Position numbers and translations under genes: made by a program. From Aromatoleum bremense (lineage in GTDB: Bacteria; Pseudomonadota; Gammaproteobacteria; Burkholderiales; Rhodocyclaceae), in the NCBI RefSeq assembly GCF_017894365.1, contig NZ_CP059467.1, forward strand, positions 2,976,001 through 3,040,000: a stretch of DNA of 64,000 bases, written 5' to 3'. The notes beneath the pieces are model-generated. The model was given only the letters and a program-made list of their open reading frames with translations, was not told the DNA's origin and did not search any database. Below are positions 37,368 through 47,904 of the stretch, one piece after another (the first letter of the stretch is position 1; each line of letters opens with the position of its first letter).

Positions 37368-37817
37368 ATGAGTGAAGCGGTCCGCGACTTTTCGCAGTAC
37401 TACGGTCATGATTTCGAGGATCTGAAAATAGGTATGTCAGCGGCGATCGGGCGTACCGTGACGGAGGCGGATATCGCTATTTTTGCCGGTATTTCGGGTG
37501 ATACGAATCCCGTTCACCTCGATGGCGAATTTGCGGCGTCAACGATATTTGGCGAACGAATCGCTCATGGAATGCTGTCGGCGAGCTTCATTTCCGCAGT
37601 GTTCGGAACGAAGCTGCCAGGACCGGGATGCATCTATCTCGGGCAGTCGATGAACTTCAAAGCGCCGGTCAAAGTCGGCGACACGGTCGTCGCGCGTGTG
37701 ACCGTACGCGAACTCGTGAGTCACAAGCGCCGGGCGTTCTTTGATACTGTCTGCACGGTGGCCGGAAAAGTGGTACTCGAAGGCCACGCGGAGATCTACC
37801 TCCCCGCCAGGGAATAA
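37368..37817 (+). CDS. MaoC-family (R)-specific enoyl-CoA hydratase (PhaJ-like)
   Basis: A 149-residue hot-dog-fold hydratase. The catalytic segment FAGISGDTNPVHLDGEFAAST carries Asp and His of the D-x(4)-H motif (near 45-50), and ERIAHGMLSASFISAVFGT follows. GPGCIYLGQSMNFKAPVKVGDTV is the second conserved block of PhaJ-type enzymes, which convert enoyl-CoA to (R)-3-hydroxyacyl-CoA for PHA synthesis. The DNA is visibly less GC-rich than its neighbours and follows insertion-element debris, suggesting transfer or relaxed selection. It is convergent with folE2. Confidence 0.85.
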   Translation: MSEAVRDFSQYYGHDFEDLKIGMSAAIGRTVTEADIAIFAGISGDTNPVHLDGEFAASTIFGERIAHGMLSASFISAVFGTKLPGPGCIYLGQSMNFKAPVKVGDTVVARVTVRELVSHKRRAFFDTVCTVAGKVVLEGHAEIYLPARE

Positions 37818-37900
37818 CGGGTATTCCCTCGCTGGCAGCAGGGAGGGCGGAGCCGATGAGTTGGGTGACGATTACGTCACATCGGGAATGAGTGTCAGCT

Positions 37901-38719
37901 TCAGTTCGCGCCAAGGCCGGTGCGCTTGTCACATTCGATCAGCGCATACGCCGAGTGATTGTGGATGGATTCGAAGTTTTCGGATTCCACCCGATAGCAG
38001 TCGATTCGCGGTTCGGCATTGAGAAGGCCTGCGACGTCCCGGACCATGTCCTCGACGAACTTTGGATTGTCGTACGCGCGCTCGGTCACGTATTTCTCGT
38101 CCGGCCGCTTCAGGAGGCCGTAGAGCTGGCAGGAAGCCTGGCTTTCGACGATCTGCACGAGTTCTTCGATCCAGAGGAAACTGTTCGTCTGGGCAGTGAC
38201 CGTGACGTGCGAACGCTGATTGTGAGCGCCGTATTGGGAGATTTTTTTCGAGCACGGGCACAGACTGGTTACCGGCACAACGGTCTTCATCGTGAAACTG
38301 TATGCGCCCCCTTTCCGTATTTCTGCCGTGAACGTGACCTCATAGTCCATGAGGCTCTGTACCCCGGAGATCGGAGCGGATTTGTTGATGAAATAGGGGA
38401 AGGTGAGTTCGATCTGACCCGTCTCGGCTTCAAGGCGCTTGACCATTTCACGCAGCATCGGCTCGATGGACTCGACCGAAATCTCCCGCTCGTTCCCATT
38501 GATGATCTCAATGAAGCGCGACATGTGGGTCCCCTTGAAGTTATGAGGGAGGCCGACGTACATGTTGAAAACGGCAATCGTGTGCTGCACGCCGCCGTTC
38601 TTGTCGCTGACTCGAATCGGATGACGAATGGATTTTATGCCGACCTTGTCGATGGCCAGTTTCCGGCTGTCGTTGAGGTTCTGGACGTCGGGAATGGCAT
38701 GGGCCTGTTGGGGAGTCAT
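37901..38719 (-). CDS. folE2: GTP cyclohydrolase FolE2 (type IB)
   Basis: A 272-residue enzyme catalysing the first step of folate synthesis from GTP, the metal-flexible alternative to FolE. Diagnostic segments are [20 protein letters not shown] at the start, [14 protein letters not shown], the active-site Cys block [20 protein letters not shown] (near 150-168) and [21 protein letters not shown]. The end [12 protein letters not shown] is also typical. It follows dxs, an order I recall from other beta-proteobacteria. The start [13 protein letters not shown] is chosen over one 18 codons upstream that lacks similarity. Confidence 0.94.
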   Translation of the reverse strand: MTPQQAHAIPDVQNLNDSRKLAIDKVGIKSIRHPIRVSDKNGGVQHTIAVFNMYVGLPHNFKGTHMSRFIEIINGNEREISVESIEPMLREMVKRLEAETGQIELTFPYFINKSAPISGVQSLMDYEVTFTAEIRKGGAYSFTMKTVVPVTSLCPCSKKISQYGAHNQRSHVTVTAQTNSFLWIEELVQIVESQASCQLYGLLKRPDEKYVTERAYDNPKFVEDMVRDVAGLLNAEPRIDCYRVESENFESIHNHSAYALIECDKRTGLGAN

Positions 38720-38773
38720 CTGCTGTTCTCTGTTGAAACCAATAACAAATCCTATCATTCCCGACAAAAACAC

Positions 38774-40636
38774 TCAACTATTGTCAGGGTAGGTACGCTT
38801 TATCGCGGCCGCAATGCCAGGAGCGTCAAGCCCGACCAATTCTAGGAGCTGGGCCTGGTCTCCGTGGTCGATGAAGGTGTCCGGCAAGCCCAGGCGCAGC
38901 AACCGGGGACGGTTTGGCAGGCTTTCGAGCACTCTCGCCACCTCCGATCCGGCGCCTCCGATGACGGCATTTTCCTCGAGGGTGACGAGGAGGTCATGGC
39001 GGGCGGCCAGTTCCTCGATAAGCGTAACGTCGAGGGGTTTGACGAAACGCATGTTGGCCACGGTCGCGTCGAGCTGTTCGGCGGCCTGCAGTGCATTGAA
39101 GAGCAGGCTGCCAAAGACGAGCAGCGCGATGCGGTGGCCGCTTCGGCGGATCTCGCCCTTGCCGATCGGTAGCGCCGACATCGCGGTTTCCGGCCGCACC
39201 TGCATTCCGCCGCCGCGCGGATACCGCACGGCGGCGGGTCCGTTGTGGCGGTAAGCCGTGTAGAGCATTTGCCGACACTCGTTTTCATCGGCGGGTGCCA
39301 TAACGACGAGGTTGGGAATGCAGGCGAGGTAGGAGAGATCGAAGGCCCCGTGATGCGTGGCGCCGTCGGCCCCGACGAGTCCGGCGCGGTCGATCGCAAA
39401 CATCACCGGGAGGTTTTGCAGCGCGATGTCGTGGATGAGCTGGTCGTAGGCGCGTTGCAGGAAGGTTGAATAAATCGCCACGACGGGCTTGAAGCCTTCG
39501 CATGCAAGGCCCGCGGCGAACGTCAACGCGTGCTGCTCGGCAATTCCTACGTCATAGTAGCGATCCGGGAATTCCTGCGCGAACCGCACCATCCCGGAGC
39601 CCTCGCGCATCGCCGGGGTGATGCCGATGACTTTTTCGTCCTGGGCGGCGATGTCGCATAGCCAGTCGCCGAACACCTGCGTGTACGTGAGCTTGGCGGT
39701 ACCTTTGGCGGTCTGGATGCCCGCTGTATGGTCGAATGTCGATACCCCGTGGTAAAGGACGGGATCTGCTTCGGCGAGCTTGTACCCTTGTCCCTTGCGC
39801 GTGATGACGTGCAGGAAGTGCGGACCGTTGAGCTTGCGCAGGTTCTGCAGTGTCGGGATCAGGGCGTCGAGGTCGTGCCCATCGATCGGGCCGTAATAAT
39901 GAAAGCCAAACTCCTCGAACAGCGTTCCCGGGGTGATCAGGCCCTTCACATGCTCTTCGACCTTGCGGGCGAAGTCGAGCATCGGCGGGGATACGCCGAG
40001 CACCTTTTCGCCGGCACGGCGCGCGGCATTATAGGTTCGGCCTGAAAACATGCGGGCGAGGATCTTCGTCAGCGCGCCGACCGGAGGCGATATCGACATT
40101 TCATTGTCGTTGAGAATCACCAGAAGGTTGATGTCACGCATGTCTCCGGCATTGTTCAGGGCTTCGAAGGCCATGCCCGCCGACATTGCGCCATCGCCGA
40201 TCACCGCAATCGAGCGCCGTTGTTCGCCGCGGTCGCGCGCGGCCACCGCCATCCCCAGCGCAGCCGAGATCGAGGTCGACGAGTGCGCGGTGCCGAACGT
40301 GTCGTAGCTGCTTTCCGAGCGGCGCGGGAAGCCCGAGATTCCGCCGAACTGGCGCAGCTTGCTCATTGCCTCGCGTCGGCCGGTGAGGATCTTGTGTCCG
40401 TAGGTCTGGTGGCCCACATCCCACACGATGCGGTCGTCCGGCGTGTCGAAAATGTAGTGCAGTGCGATCGACAACTCGACGGTGCCGAGGTTGGAAGACA
40501 GGTGTCCGCCGGTCTTCGAGACCGACTCGATCAGAAATGCGCGCAACTCCGCGGCCAGTGCCGGGAGTTCGCGACGATCCAGCTTGCGCAGATCGAACGG
40601 TGAGTCGATGCGGTGAAGCAGGGGGTACGGGGGCAT
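38774..40636 (-). CDS. dxs: 1-deoxy-D-xylulose-5-phosphate synthase
   Basis: A 620-residue thiamine-diphosphate enzyme joining pyruvate and glyceraldehyde-3-phosphate in the first step of the MEP isoprenoid pathway. The N-terminal ThDP domain has [13 protein letters not shown] (near 78), [17 protein letters not shown] and [17 protein letters not shown] (near 145). The central pyrimidine domain has [17 protein letters not shown] (near 360) with its catalytic Glu, and [21 protein letters not shown]. It is in the xseB-ispA-dxs-folE2 cluster; 24 bases separate it from ispA. Confidence 0.97.
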   Translation of the reverse strand: MPPYPLLHRIDSPFDLRKLDRRELPALAAELRAFLIESVSKTGGHLSSNLGTVELSIALHYIFDTPDDRIVWDVGHQTYGHKILTGRREAMSKLRQFGGISGFPRRSESSYDTFGTAHSSTSISAALGMAVAARDRGEQRRSIAVIGDGAMSAGMAFEALNNAGDMRDINLLVILNDNEMSISPPVGALTKILARMFSGRTYNAARRAGEKVLGVSPPMLDFARKVEEHVKGLITPGTLFEEFGFHYYGPIDGHDLDALIPTLQNLRKLNGPHFLHVITRKGQGYKLAEADPVLYHGVSTFDHTAGIQTAKGTAKLTYTQVFGDWLCDIAAQDEKVIGITPAMREGSGMVRFAQEFPDRYYDVGIAEQHALTFAAGLACEGFKPVVAIYSTFLQRAYDQLIHDIALQNLPVMFAIDRAGLVGADGATHHGAFDLSYLACIPNLVVMAPADENECRQMLYTAYRHNGPAAVRYPRGGGMQVRPETAMSALPIGKGEIRRSGHRIALLVFGSLLFNALQAAEQLDATVANMRFVKPLDVTLIEELAARHDLLVTLEENAVIGGAGSEVARVLESLPNRPRLLRLGLPDTFIDHGDQAQLLELVGLDAPGIAAAIKRTYPDNS

Positions 40637-40660
40637 GTGCAGGTCCGGCGGAATCGGAAT

Positions 40661-41557
40661 TCAGAATCTTCGATGGACGATGAAAGTGGCGAGTTCGTCG
40701 AGTCTGGCGGCCTGGGGTCCGAAAGGCGTGAGGGCTTCACGGGCGTCGGCAAGCAGCGATTCGGCGAGCGCACGGGCTTCCGTCATGCCGAGGAGGGTTA
40801 CGTAAGTCGGTTTGTTGTTGTCGGCATCTTTGCCGGCTGTTTTTCCGAGCGTCGCCGTGTCGGACTGCGTATCGAGGATATCGTCGACGATCTGGAACAG
40901 CAGGCCGACAAGCTTGCCGTAGTGATCGAGGCGTTCCAGGCGGCCGGAATCGATTCTTGTGCCGCACGCTGCTCCGAGCAGTACCGAGGCACGAATCAAT
41001 GCGCCGGTCTTGTGGATATGCATGTATTCGAGTTCTTCACGGCTAAGCTGTTTCCCGACCGCAGCAAGGTCGATCGCCTGCCCGCCGGCCATGCCCCGCG
41101 AGCCGGACGCGCGTGCGAGCCGGGCGATCATCGCCAACTGCTCCGACGGGTCATCGTTCAGCGGGTGCTCGGAGAGGGACTGGAAGGCGAGCGCCTGCAG
41201 GGAATCCCCCACCAGCAACGCGGTGGCGTCGTCGTATTCAATATGCACGGTCGGTTTGCCGCGCCGCAGCACGTCATTGTCCATGCAGGGCAAGTCGTCG
41301 TGGACCAGGGAATAGGCGTGGATCAGCTCGACGGCGCAGGCAACTTTGTCCAGCCGTTCAGGGGCCGCACCGACGAGACCTCCCGCCGCATGGACGAGCA
41401 GCGGCCTGATGCGCTTGCCGCCGCCGAGTACGGCGTAGCGCATCGCTTCGTGAAGCCGGGTCGGAGCGATGTCCGCGTTGGGCAGGAGGTTTTCCAGCGC
41501 AGTTTCGGCGCGTCGCTGGATGGCTTCCATCCAGGCCAAAAAATTCGTGTGACTCAT
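40661..41557 (-). CDS. ispA: Farnesyl diphosphate synthase
   Basis: A 298-residue prenyl synthase making geranyl and farnesyl diphosphate, precursors of quinones and undecaprenyl phosphate. The first aspartate-rich motif is VHDDLPCMDNDVLRRG with the bacterial two-residue insertion (near 90), the second is LFQIVDDILDTQSDT (near 230). GGGKRIRPLLVHAAGGLVG (near 45) is conserved. Its start overlaps the xseB stop by four bases. Confidence 0.95.
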   Translation of the reverse strand: MSHTNFLAWMEAIQRRAETALENLLPNADIAPTRLHEAMRYAVLGGGKRIRPLLVHAAGGLVGAAPERLDKVACAVELIHAYSLVHDDLPCMDNDVLRRGKPTVHIEYDDATALLVGDSLQALAFQSLSEHPLNDDPSEQLAMIARLARASGSRGMAGGQAIDLAAVGKQLSREELEYMHIHKTGALIRASVLLGAACGTRIDSGRLERLDHYGKLVGLLFQIVDDILDTQSDTATLGKTAGKDADNNKPTYVTLLGMTEARALAESLLADAREALTPFGPQAARLDELATFIVHRRF

Positions 41558-41799
41558 TCCTGGTCCCTCATGTCTTCAGCCGGATTCAACGGGGCGAGAA
41601 CGTCATTTTCCAGTTGGCGCACCCGCTGTTCGGCAGCTTGCAGAGTTTCCTGACAGTGTTTCAGCAGGTTCGCGCCGCGTTGATACCGTTCCAGTGCCTG
41701 CTCGAGCGAGATCGCTCCGTTTTCCATTTCCTGGACAATCGCTTCGAGTTCGGCAATGGCGGATTCGAAGGATTTTGGCGCAGTTGGGGCCTTGGCCAT
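41554..41799 (-). CDS. xseB: Exodeoxyribonuclease VII small subunit
   Basis: An 81-residue protein that caps the XseA nuclease. The whole sequence fits the family: FESAIAELEAIVQEMENGAI, SLEQALERYQRGANLLKHCQ and TLQAAEQRVRQLEND, a long helical hairpin with heptad character. xseA is not in this window. First gene of the isoprenoid cluster, as in many proteobacteria. Confidence 0.93.
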   Translation of the reverse strand: MAKAPTAPKSFESAIAELEAIVQEMENGAISLEQALERYQRGANLLKHCQETLQAAEQRVRQLENDVLAPLNPAEDMRDQE

Positions 41800-41829
41800 G
41801 ACTCGAAGCCGTGAAAATAAAAGGGGGAA

Positions 41830-41858
41830 AAGTAACCGATCGGGCTACTGGCGGTCAA
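41830..41858 (-). promoter_or_regulatory. Possible promoter of xseB-ispA-dxs-folE2
   Basis: On the minus strand TTGACC (-35), 17 bases, TTACTT (-10). The -35 is near consensus; the -10 is weak. It lies in the 130-base space shared with the divergent Rieske oxygenase gene. Confidence 0.45.
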
Positions 41859-41929
41859 ACAACTTCTCGAATAGAATCATCCGCTCATTTTTTCCGAATT
41901 TCTTGGAATTTACATCGGAGGTTCGGGGG

Positions 41930-43030
41930 ATGTCCGAGCTCGCATCCAAGGCCAAAATGGCCCCGGCGGTTTCCCAGTTGCCGGTTTCGATGTACTTCGA
42001 CGAAAAAATCTTTGAACTCGAGAAGCGCCTGTTGTTCCAGGGCGGGGCGGGATACGTCGGCCACGAGTTGATGGTACCGGAAGTCGGAAACTATCGCTCC
42101 CTGGAATGGCTGGACCACTCCAGGCTGCTGTTTCGCACGCAGGACGGCATCCATCGCCTTTCGAACGTCTGTCGCCACCGCCAGGCGATCATGTTGCAGG
42201 GCGCGGGTACTGCCGAACGAATCGTCTGCCCGGTCCATCGCTGGACGTACGACCAGCATGGCCGACTGCTGGGCGCGCCGCATTTTTCCGAGAATCCGTG
42301 CCTCGACCTCAAGCGCGATGCGCTGGAAAGCTGGCACGGGCTGCTGTTTGCCGGTCCGCGCTCGGCCCGTGCCGACCTGGCGGGGATGGAGCTGGCGCCG
42401 GAACTCGATTTTTCGGGCTTCAAGCTCGATCGGGTCGAGATTCACGAATGCAATTACAACTGGAAGACCTTTATCGAGGTGTACCTCGAGGATTACCACG
42501 TCGTGCCCTACCATCCCGGATTGGGGCGCTTCGTCACCTGCGACGACCTGACCTGGCAATTTGGCGACTGGTATTCCGTGCAGCGTGTGGGCATTACTTC
42601 GCTGGCCAAGCCCGGTTCGGCCGCATACCGGAAGTGGCATGAAGCGATCCTCGCCTATTACGGCGACAGCCGGCCGGCCCAGGGCGCGATCTGGCTGACG
42701 TATTACCCGAACGTGATGGTCGAGTGGTATCCCCACGTGCTCGTGGTCAGCACGCTGATCCCGCGCGACGTAAACAGGACAACCAACGTCGTCGAGTTTT
42801 ACTACCCCGAGGATATCGTCGAGTTCGAACGCGAGTTCGTCGCAGCCGAGCAGGCGGCCTACATGGAGACCGCAATCGAGGACGACGACATCGGCGAGCG
42901 CATGGACCGGGGGCGCTGGGCGTTGCTGCAGGAAGGGCGCGACGAGGTCGGGCCGTACCAGTCGCCGTTCGAGGATGGGATGCAGCATTTCCATGAATTC
43001 TACCGGCGCATCCTCGGGCCGCACCTCTGA
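41930..43030 (+). CDS. Rieske-type ring-hydroxylating oxygenase, alpha subunit-like
   Basis: A 366-residue two-domain oxygenase. The Rieske 2Fe-2S ligands are C81 and H83 (VCRHRQ) and C100 and H103 (VCPVHRW). The mononuclear iron site is in the ring-hydroxylating block NYNWKTFIEVYLEDYHVVPY, with D188 as the likely bridging Asp and H190 and H195 as iron ligands; a third ligand should come from the later DDDIGERMDRGRW region. No reductase, ferredoxin or beta subunit gene is nearby. It resembles the GbcA/choline monooxygenase-like alpha-only group in form; the substrate is unknown. GGAGG lies nine bases before the ATG. Confidence 0.85.
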   Translation: MSELASKAKMAPAVSQLPVSMYFDEKIFELEKRLLFQGGAGYVGHELMVPEVGNYRSLEWLDHSRLLFRTQDGIHRLSNVCRHRQAIMLQGAGTAERIVCPVHRWTYDQHGRLLGAPHFSENPCLDLKRDALESWHGLLFAGPRSARADLAGMELAPELDFSGFKLDRVEIHECNYNWKTFIEVYLEDYHVVPYHPGLGRFVTCDDLTWQFGDWYSVQRVGITSLAKPGSAAYRKWHEAILAYYGDSRPAQGAIWLTYYPNVMVEWYPHVLVVSTLIPRDVNRTTNVVEFYYPEDIVEFEREFVAAEQAAYMETAIEDDDIGERMDRGRWALLQEGRDEVGPYQSPFEDGMQHFHEFYRRILGPHL

Positions 43031-43052
43031 TTTCGGGCGGGCGGCAAGGGAG

Positions 43053-43071
43053 ACCGGCACCGCGCGCCGGT
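43053..43071. terminator. Small hairpin between convergent genes
   Basis: ACCGGC pairs with GCCGGT around a 7-base loop in the 87 bases between the Rieske gene and ispH. No T tract follows on either strand. Confidence 0.3.
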
Positions 43072-43117
43072 GATGCATCTCGCCCGGTGAAGTGCCGGAC
43101 CGCGTGCCGGCGGGAGT

Positions 43118-44056
43118 TCAGCCCGGTGTTTGAAGCTCGCGCGGCAGCGGGAAGGTTACCCGTTCGGGCACTCCCTCCAGCGTGCGCACCGAGCTTGCCC
43201 CCAGCTCCTTGAGGCGCTCGACGACCGCATCGACGAGCACTTCGGGCGCCGACGCGCCGGCGGTGACGCCGACGCGTTTCTTGTCTTCGAGCCACGCCGG
43301 GTCGATCCCTGTGGCGTTATCGACGAGATATGCCGGCACGCCGAGCAGTTCGGCAACCTCGCGCAGGCGGTTCGAATTCGAACTGTTGCGCGAACCGACG
43401 ACGAACACTATGTCGACCCGCGGCGCCATGAACTTGACCGCGTCCTGGCGGTTCTGCGTCGCGTAGCAGATGTCGTCCTTCTTCGGTCCGACGATCGCCG
43501 GGAAACGCGCCCGGAGTGCGGTGACGAGCGTCGCGGCGTCATCAACCGACAAGGTTGTCTGCGTGACGTAGGCGAGCTGCTGCGGGTCGGCGACCTCCAG
43601 GTTCGCGACGTCTTCGACGACCTCGACGAGGTGGATGCCGTCACCGACCTGTCCCATCGTCCCTTCGACTTCGGGGTGGCCCTTGTGTCCGATCATCACG
43701 ATCTCGCGCCCCTGCTCGCGCATGCGTGCGACCTCCAGATGCACCTTGGTCACCAGCGGGCAGGTCGCGTCGAAGACTCGCAGGCCGCGCCTTCCCGCTT
43801 CGCTGCGCACCGCCTGTGGCACCCCGTGCGCGCTGAAGATCACGGTCTGGCCGGTCGGCACTTCGTCGAGTTCTTCGACGAAAATCGCGCCCTTCGCGCG
43901 AAGTCCGTCGACGACGAATTTGTTATGCACGACTTCATGGCGTACGTAGATCGGCGCGCCGAAACGTGCGAGCGCCTGCTCGACGATCTCGATCGCCCGC
44001 TCGACGCCCGCACAGAAGCCGCGCGGATTCGCGAGCAGGATTTCCTTGTCGTTCAT
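43118..44056 (-). CDS. ispH: 4-hydroxy-3-methylbut-2-enyl diphosphate reductase
   Basis: A 312-residue iron-sulfur enzyme for the last MEP-pathway step, giving IPP and DMAPP. The three cluster cysteines are in [15 protein letters not shown] (near 14), [13 protein letters not shown] (near 98) and [13 protein letters not shown] (near 197). The substrate-binding loop [10 protein letters not shown] (near 225) and [12 protein letters not shown] (near 268) are present. It is the last gene of the ribF-ileS-lspA-fkpB-ispH run, the conserved proteobacterial order. Confidence 0.97.
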   Translation of the reverse strand: MNDKEILLANPRGFCAGVERAIEIVEQALARFGAPIYVRHEVVHNKFVVDGLRAKGAIFVEELDEVPTGQTVIFSAHGVPQAVRSEAGRRGLRVFDATCPLVTKVHLEVARMREQGREIVMIGHKGHPEVEGTMGQVGDGIHLVEVVEDVANLEVADPQQLAYVTQTTLSVDDAATLVTALRARFPAIVGPKKDDICYATQNRQDAVKFMAPRVDIVFVVGSRNSSNSNRLREVAELLGVPAYLVDNATGIDPAWLEDKKRVGVTAGASAPEVLVDAVVERLKELGASSVRTLEGVPERVTFPLPRELQTPG

Positions 44057-44099
44057 GGCTGGTCCCTGTGGAGGCTGGGAGGTCGCGGTCAGCGGACGC

Positions 44100-44528
44100 T
44101 CAAAGAACGCCGATCACTTCCACTTCGAAGCGGATCGTCTTGCCGGCGAGCGGGTGGTTGAAATCGACGACCGCGAACGTTTCGTTGATTTCCCGTACCA
44201 GCCCCGAATAGCGGGAACCGTTGGGTGCACCGAACTCCATGATCGTCATCGGTTCGATCTCCTCTTCCGGCATGTGTTCCCGTTTCACACGCTCGACCAG
44301 CTCGGGATTGTGGGGGCCGAACGCATCTTCGGGCGCGAGCGTGAACAAGTGATGCTTGCCAACCTCGATGCCGGCGAGCAGGCGCTCGAGGCTGGGAAGC
44401 AGCTCTCCGGCGCCCAGCTGCAGCGTCGCGGGCGTGCTTTCGAAGGTGCTGATCAGCGGCTGACCGTTTTCCATGGCGATGCGGTAGTGTAGCGTCACCA
44501 GGCTGTCGGGTTGGATGATCTGGGTCAC
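44100..44528 (-). CDS. fkpB: FKBP-type peptidyl-prolyl isomerase
   Basis: A 142-residue SlpA-type FKBP, with the IF chaperone insert, acting in the cytoplasm. [20 protein letters not shown] opens the isomerase domain, then [20 protein letters not shown]. The insert carries [18 protein letters not shown]. The last block [20 protein letters not shown] is typical of SlpA. The start is a GTG overlapping the lspA stop (GTGA), with GGAGAA properly spaced before it; an upstream frame without similarity is ignored. Confidence 0.93.
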   Translation of the reverse strand: MTQIIQPDSLVTLHYRIAMENGQPLISTFESTPATLQLGAGELLPSLERLLAGIEVGKHHLFTLAPEDAFGPHNPELVERVKREHMPEEEIEPMTIMEFGAPNGSRYSGLVREINETFAVVDFNHPLAGKTIRFEVEVIGVL

Positions 44529-45076
44529 GAGGGGTTCTCCGAAGTGGATGTGTCGCGGGAGGCGTCGCGAGGTGAGCGAAACTGCGCCCACAGCATCAGG
44601 GCGACGCCGACAGTGATGGCGGAATCGGCGACGTTGAAGGCCGGCCAGCCGTGGCGGCCAATATGGAAGTAGAGAAAATCGACTACTGCGCCATGCACGA
44701 TGCGGTCGATGACATTGCCGACCGCTCCGCCGATGATGAGGCTGAACGCCAGCGGCAGTGCACGTTCGCGCTGGTGATGGCGCAGCATCGCGAGCAGCCA
44801 GCCACAGACGACGAGCGCGAGCGTGATGAAGAACCAGCGCTGCCAGCCCGAATGGTCGGCAAGAAAGCTGAATGCCGCGCCCGGGTTATAGACCAGGACG
44901 AGCTGGAAGAAGCCCGTGACGGGCACCGCCTCGCCGAAGTCGAGCCGCGACAGCACCAGCCATTTCGCGAGCTGGTCCAGCGCCACGACGAGTGCCGCCA
45001 GCTCGAGCCAGCCGAAGAAGCGTCGCGTCAGCGCCTGCCTTGCAGCAGGCGCGGGTTCCCGTGTCGCCTCAGGCAT
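44525..45076 (-). CDS. lspA: Lipoprotein signal peptidase (SPase II)
   Basis: A 183-residue four-helix aspartyl protease that removes lipoprotein signal peptides. Conserved blocks are [14 protein letters not shown] (near 35), [20 protein letters not shown] (near 66), [20 protein letters not shown] (near 118, first catalytic Asp) and [15 protein letters not shown] (near 149, second catalytic Asp). The start [11 protein letters not shown] lies eight bases inside the end of ileS, so the two are translationally coupled. The hypothetical lipoprotein in this window would be one of its substrates. Confidence 0.95.
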   Translation of the reverse strand: MPEATREPAPAARQALTRRFFGWLELAALVVALDQLAKWLVLSRLDFGEAVPVTGFFQLVLVYNPGAAFSFLADHSGWQRWFFITLALVVCGWLLAMLRHHQRERALPLAFSLIIGGAVGNVIDRIVHGAVVDFLYFHIGRHGWPAFNVADSAITVGVALMLWAQFRSPRDASRDTSTSENPS

Positions 45077-47888
45077 GCGTGCGGCTTTCCCCGTCGCCAT
45101 GGAGGTTCGTGTGGCAGCGTCCGCACAGCTCCGGGTGAGCGGCGTCGACGCCGACGTCCTCGCGGAAATGCCAGCAGCGACCGCACTTCTGGTGACTGGA
45201 CGGCGCGGCGTCCACGCCTTCATCGGCTTCGGTTTCGACGCGCACCAGTTCCGCGCGGGACGTGATCAGCACGAAATGCAGATCCGCGCCGACGCTCGCG
45301 AGCGCGTCGAAACGCGCACCGCTCGCGCGCACGCGCACTTCGGCCTGCAGCGAAGCGCCGATCCTGCCGTCGCTGCGCAGGCTTTCGAGCACTTTCTGCA
45401 CGTCCGCCCTCGCGCTGCGGATCAGCTCCCAGCGAGCGAGGATTTCATCGCCTGCCGCGAGTTCGGGCAATTCGTGCCAGGTGTGCAGCATCACGCTGTC
45501 CTCGGCGTCATTGCCGGTCACCCGCCAGATTTCCTCGGCGGTGAAGCTCAGGATCGGCGCCATCATCCGGGTGATCGCCTGCGTGATGTGCCACAGCGCG
45601 GTCTGGGCGGCGCGGCGGGCGCGGGAGTCGGCCTTCGTCGTGTACAGGCGATCCTTGAGGATGTCGACGTAGAACGCGCCCAGATCCTCGGCGGCGAAGT
45701 TCTGCAGCGCCTGCACGATCTTGTGGAACTCGAAGCGCGCGTAATCGCCGGTGACCTGCTCCTGCAGGCGGCGAGTCAGCGCGAGCGCGTAGTGGTCGAT
45801 GTCCAGCCACTCCTCGACCGTCACGCCGTCGCGGGCGATGTCGAAGTCGGCAGTGTTGGCGAGCAGGAAGCGCAGCGTGTTGCGCAAGCGGCGATAGACT
45901 TCGACGACGCGATCGAGGATCTCCTTCGAGATCGTGAGCTCGCCCGAATAATCGGTGGCAGCGACCCACAGGCGCAGGATCTCGGCGCCGAGCTTGTCCG
46001 AGACTTCCTGCGGCGCGACGACGTTGCCTTTCGACTTCGACATCTTCTTGCCCTGGCCGTCGACAACGAAGCCGTGCGTCAGCAGGGCGTCGTACGGTGC
46101 ACGCCCGTCGATCGCGCAGCCGGTCAAGAGTGACGAGTGGAACCAGCCGCGGTGCTGGTCCGAGCCTTCGAGATAGAGGTCCGCGGGCCACTGGCTGTTG
46201 GCAGCGTGCGAGCCGCGCAGTACCGTCCAGTGTGTCGTGCCCGAGTCGAACCAGACGTCGAGCGTGTCGCGCATCTTGTCGTACTGCGCGGCGTCGCTGC
46301 CGAGCAGTTCCGCCGCGTCGAGCTTGAACCAGGCGTCGATGCCGTGCCGTTCGACGCGTTGCGCGACCTGCTCGAGCAGTTCGAGCGAGCGCGGATGCGG
46401 TTCGCCGGTTTCCTTGTGCAGAAACAGCGGGATCGGGACGCCCCAGTTGCGCTGGCGCGACACGCACCAGTCGGGCCGGTTCGCGATCATCGAATGCAGC
46501 CGCGCCTTGCCCCACGCGGGGTAGAACTGCGTCTCGTCGACCGCCTTCAGTGCCAGTTCGCGCAGCGTCGCGCTGCCGGGGTCGACCGCTTCGCGTCCCG
46601 GCAGGCGGTCCATGCCGACGAACCATTGCGTCGTCGCACGATAGATCACCGGTGTCTTGTGGCGCCAGCAGTGCATGTAGCTGTGGGTCAGCGTTCCCGA
46701 TGCGAACAGGCTGCCGACTTCGGCGAGCTTGTCGACGATTTTCGGATTCGCATCCCACACCGACAGGCCACCGAAGAATGGCAGACTCCCGGCGAAGCTG
46801 CCGTCGGCCTGTACCGGGTTCAGGATCTCGTCGTTGCGCATGCCGTAGCGGGTGCAGGTGACGAAGTCGTCGAGGCCGTATGCGGGCGCGCTATGAACGA
46901 TGCCCGTGCCGGCATCGGCCGCGACATAGTCGCCGAGGAAGACCGGCGAGAGACGATCGTAGAACGGGTGGTGGAAGTTGATGCGATCGAGCGCGACGCC
47001 GTGCGCGGCGGCGAGCACGCGGCCTTCGAGGGCATAGCGTTCGAGCGCGGACTGGCGCAGTTCGGCGGCGAGGATCAGCACGCCCTTGGGCGTGTCGACC
47101 AGTTCGTACATGAACTCCGGGTTCACGTTCAGGGCCTGGTTCGACGGGATCGTCCACGGCGTCGTCGTCCAGATCACGGCAAAGACCGGCCGCTCCGGCA
47201 GCGCTGCCAGACCGAACGCGTAGGCGAGCTTCGCGCGGTCGCTGTCCGCGAGCGGAAAGCCGACATCGATCGCCGGCGATTTCTTGTCCTGGTACTCGAC
47301 TTCGGCTTCGGCCAGCGCCGAACCGCAGTCGAAGCACCAGTTGACGGGCTTCAGTCCCTTGAACAGGAAACCCTTGCGGAACAGCTCGCCGAGCGCGCGG
47401 ATCTCATCCGCTTCGTTCGAGAAGTTCATCGTGCGGTACGGATTGTCCCAGTCGCCGAGCACGCCCAGACGGATGAAGTCCTTCTTCTGCCGCTCGATCT
47501 GCTCTGCGGCGTACTCGCGGCACAATTCGCGCGCGCGATCGGCGGGCAGGTGCTTGCCGTGCTGCTTCTCGATCTGGTGTTCGATCGGCAGGCCGTGACA
47601 GTCCCAGCCCGGCACGTAGGGGGCGTCGAAACCGGCGAGCGTCTTCGAGCGGACGATGATGTCCTTGAGGATCTTGTTCACCGCGTGGCCGATGTGGATG
47701 TCGCCATTCGCGTACGGCGGCCCGTCGTGCAGGACGAACTTCGGCCGGCTGGCCGCCGCCTTGCGGATCTTCTGGTACAGCTTCTTCGCTTGCCAGTCGG
47801 CGACCCAGCCCGGTTCGCGCTTCGCGAGATCGCCGCGCATCGGGAACGGGGTGTCTGGCATGTTCAGGGTCTTGCGGTAATCAGCCAT
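45069..47888 (-). CDS. ileS: Isoleucyl-tRNA synthetase
   Basis: A 939-residue class I synthetase. The HIGH motif is in [20 protein letters not shown] (near 60), the CP1 editing domain includes [17 protein letters not shown] (near 235) and [11 protein letters not shown], and the KMSKS motif is [13 protein letters not shown] (near 605). The C-terminal zinc finger is CGRCWHF and CGRCHTNL in the last 45 residues, the type found in most bacteria. The start [19 protein letters not shown] is standard; in-frame codons upstream are ignored. It lies 16 bases after ribF. Confidence 0.97.
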   Translation of the reverse strand: MADYRKTLNMPDTPFPMRGDLAKREPGWVADWQAKKLYQKIRKAAASRPKFVLHDGPPYANGDIHIGHAVNKILKDIIVRSKTLAGFDAPYVPGWDCHGLPIEHQIEKQHGKHLPADRARELCREYAAEQIERQKKDFIRLGVLGDWDNPYRTMNFSNEADEIRALGELFRKGFLFKGLKPVNWCFDCGSALAEAEVEYQDKKSPAIDVGFPLADSDRAKLAYAFGLAALPERPVFAVIWTTTPWTIPSNQALNVNPEFMYELVDTPKGVLILAAELRQSALERYALEGRVLAAAHGVALDRINFHHPFYDRLSPVFLGDYVAADAGTGIVHSAPAYGLDDFVTCTRYGMRNDEILNPVQADGSFAGSLPFFGGLSVWDANPKIVDKLAEVGSLFASGTLTHSYMHCWRHKTPVIYRATTQWFVGMDRLPGREAVDPGSATLRELALKAVDETQFYPAWGKARLHSMIANRPDWCVSRQRNWGVPIPLFLHKETGEPHPRSLELLEQVAQRVERHGIDAWFKLDAAELLGSDAAQYDKMRDTLDVWFDSGTTHWTVLRGSHAANSQWPADLYLEGSDQHRGWFHSSLLTGCAIDGRAPYDALLTHGFVVDGQGKKMSKSKGNVVAPQEVSDKLGAEILRLWVAATDYSGELTISKEILDRVVEVYRRLRNTLRFLLANTADFDIARDGVTVEEWLDIDHYALALTRRLQEQVTGDYARFEFHKIVQALQNFAAEDLGAFYVDILKDRLYTTKADSRARRAAQTALWHITQAITRMMAPILSFTAEEIWRVTGNDAEDSVMLHTWHELPELAAGDEILARWELIRSARADVQKVLESLRSDGRIGASLQAEVRVRASGARFDALASVGADLHFVLITSRAELVRVETEADEGVDAAPSSHQKCGRCWHFREDVGVDAAHPELCGRCHTNLHGDGESRTHA

Positions 47889-47904
47889 GATGGTGTTTTC
47901 GGCC

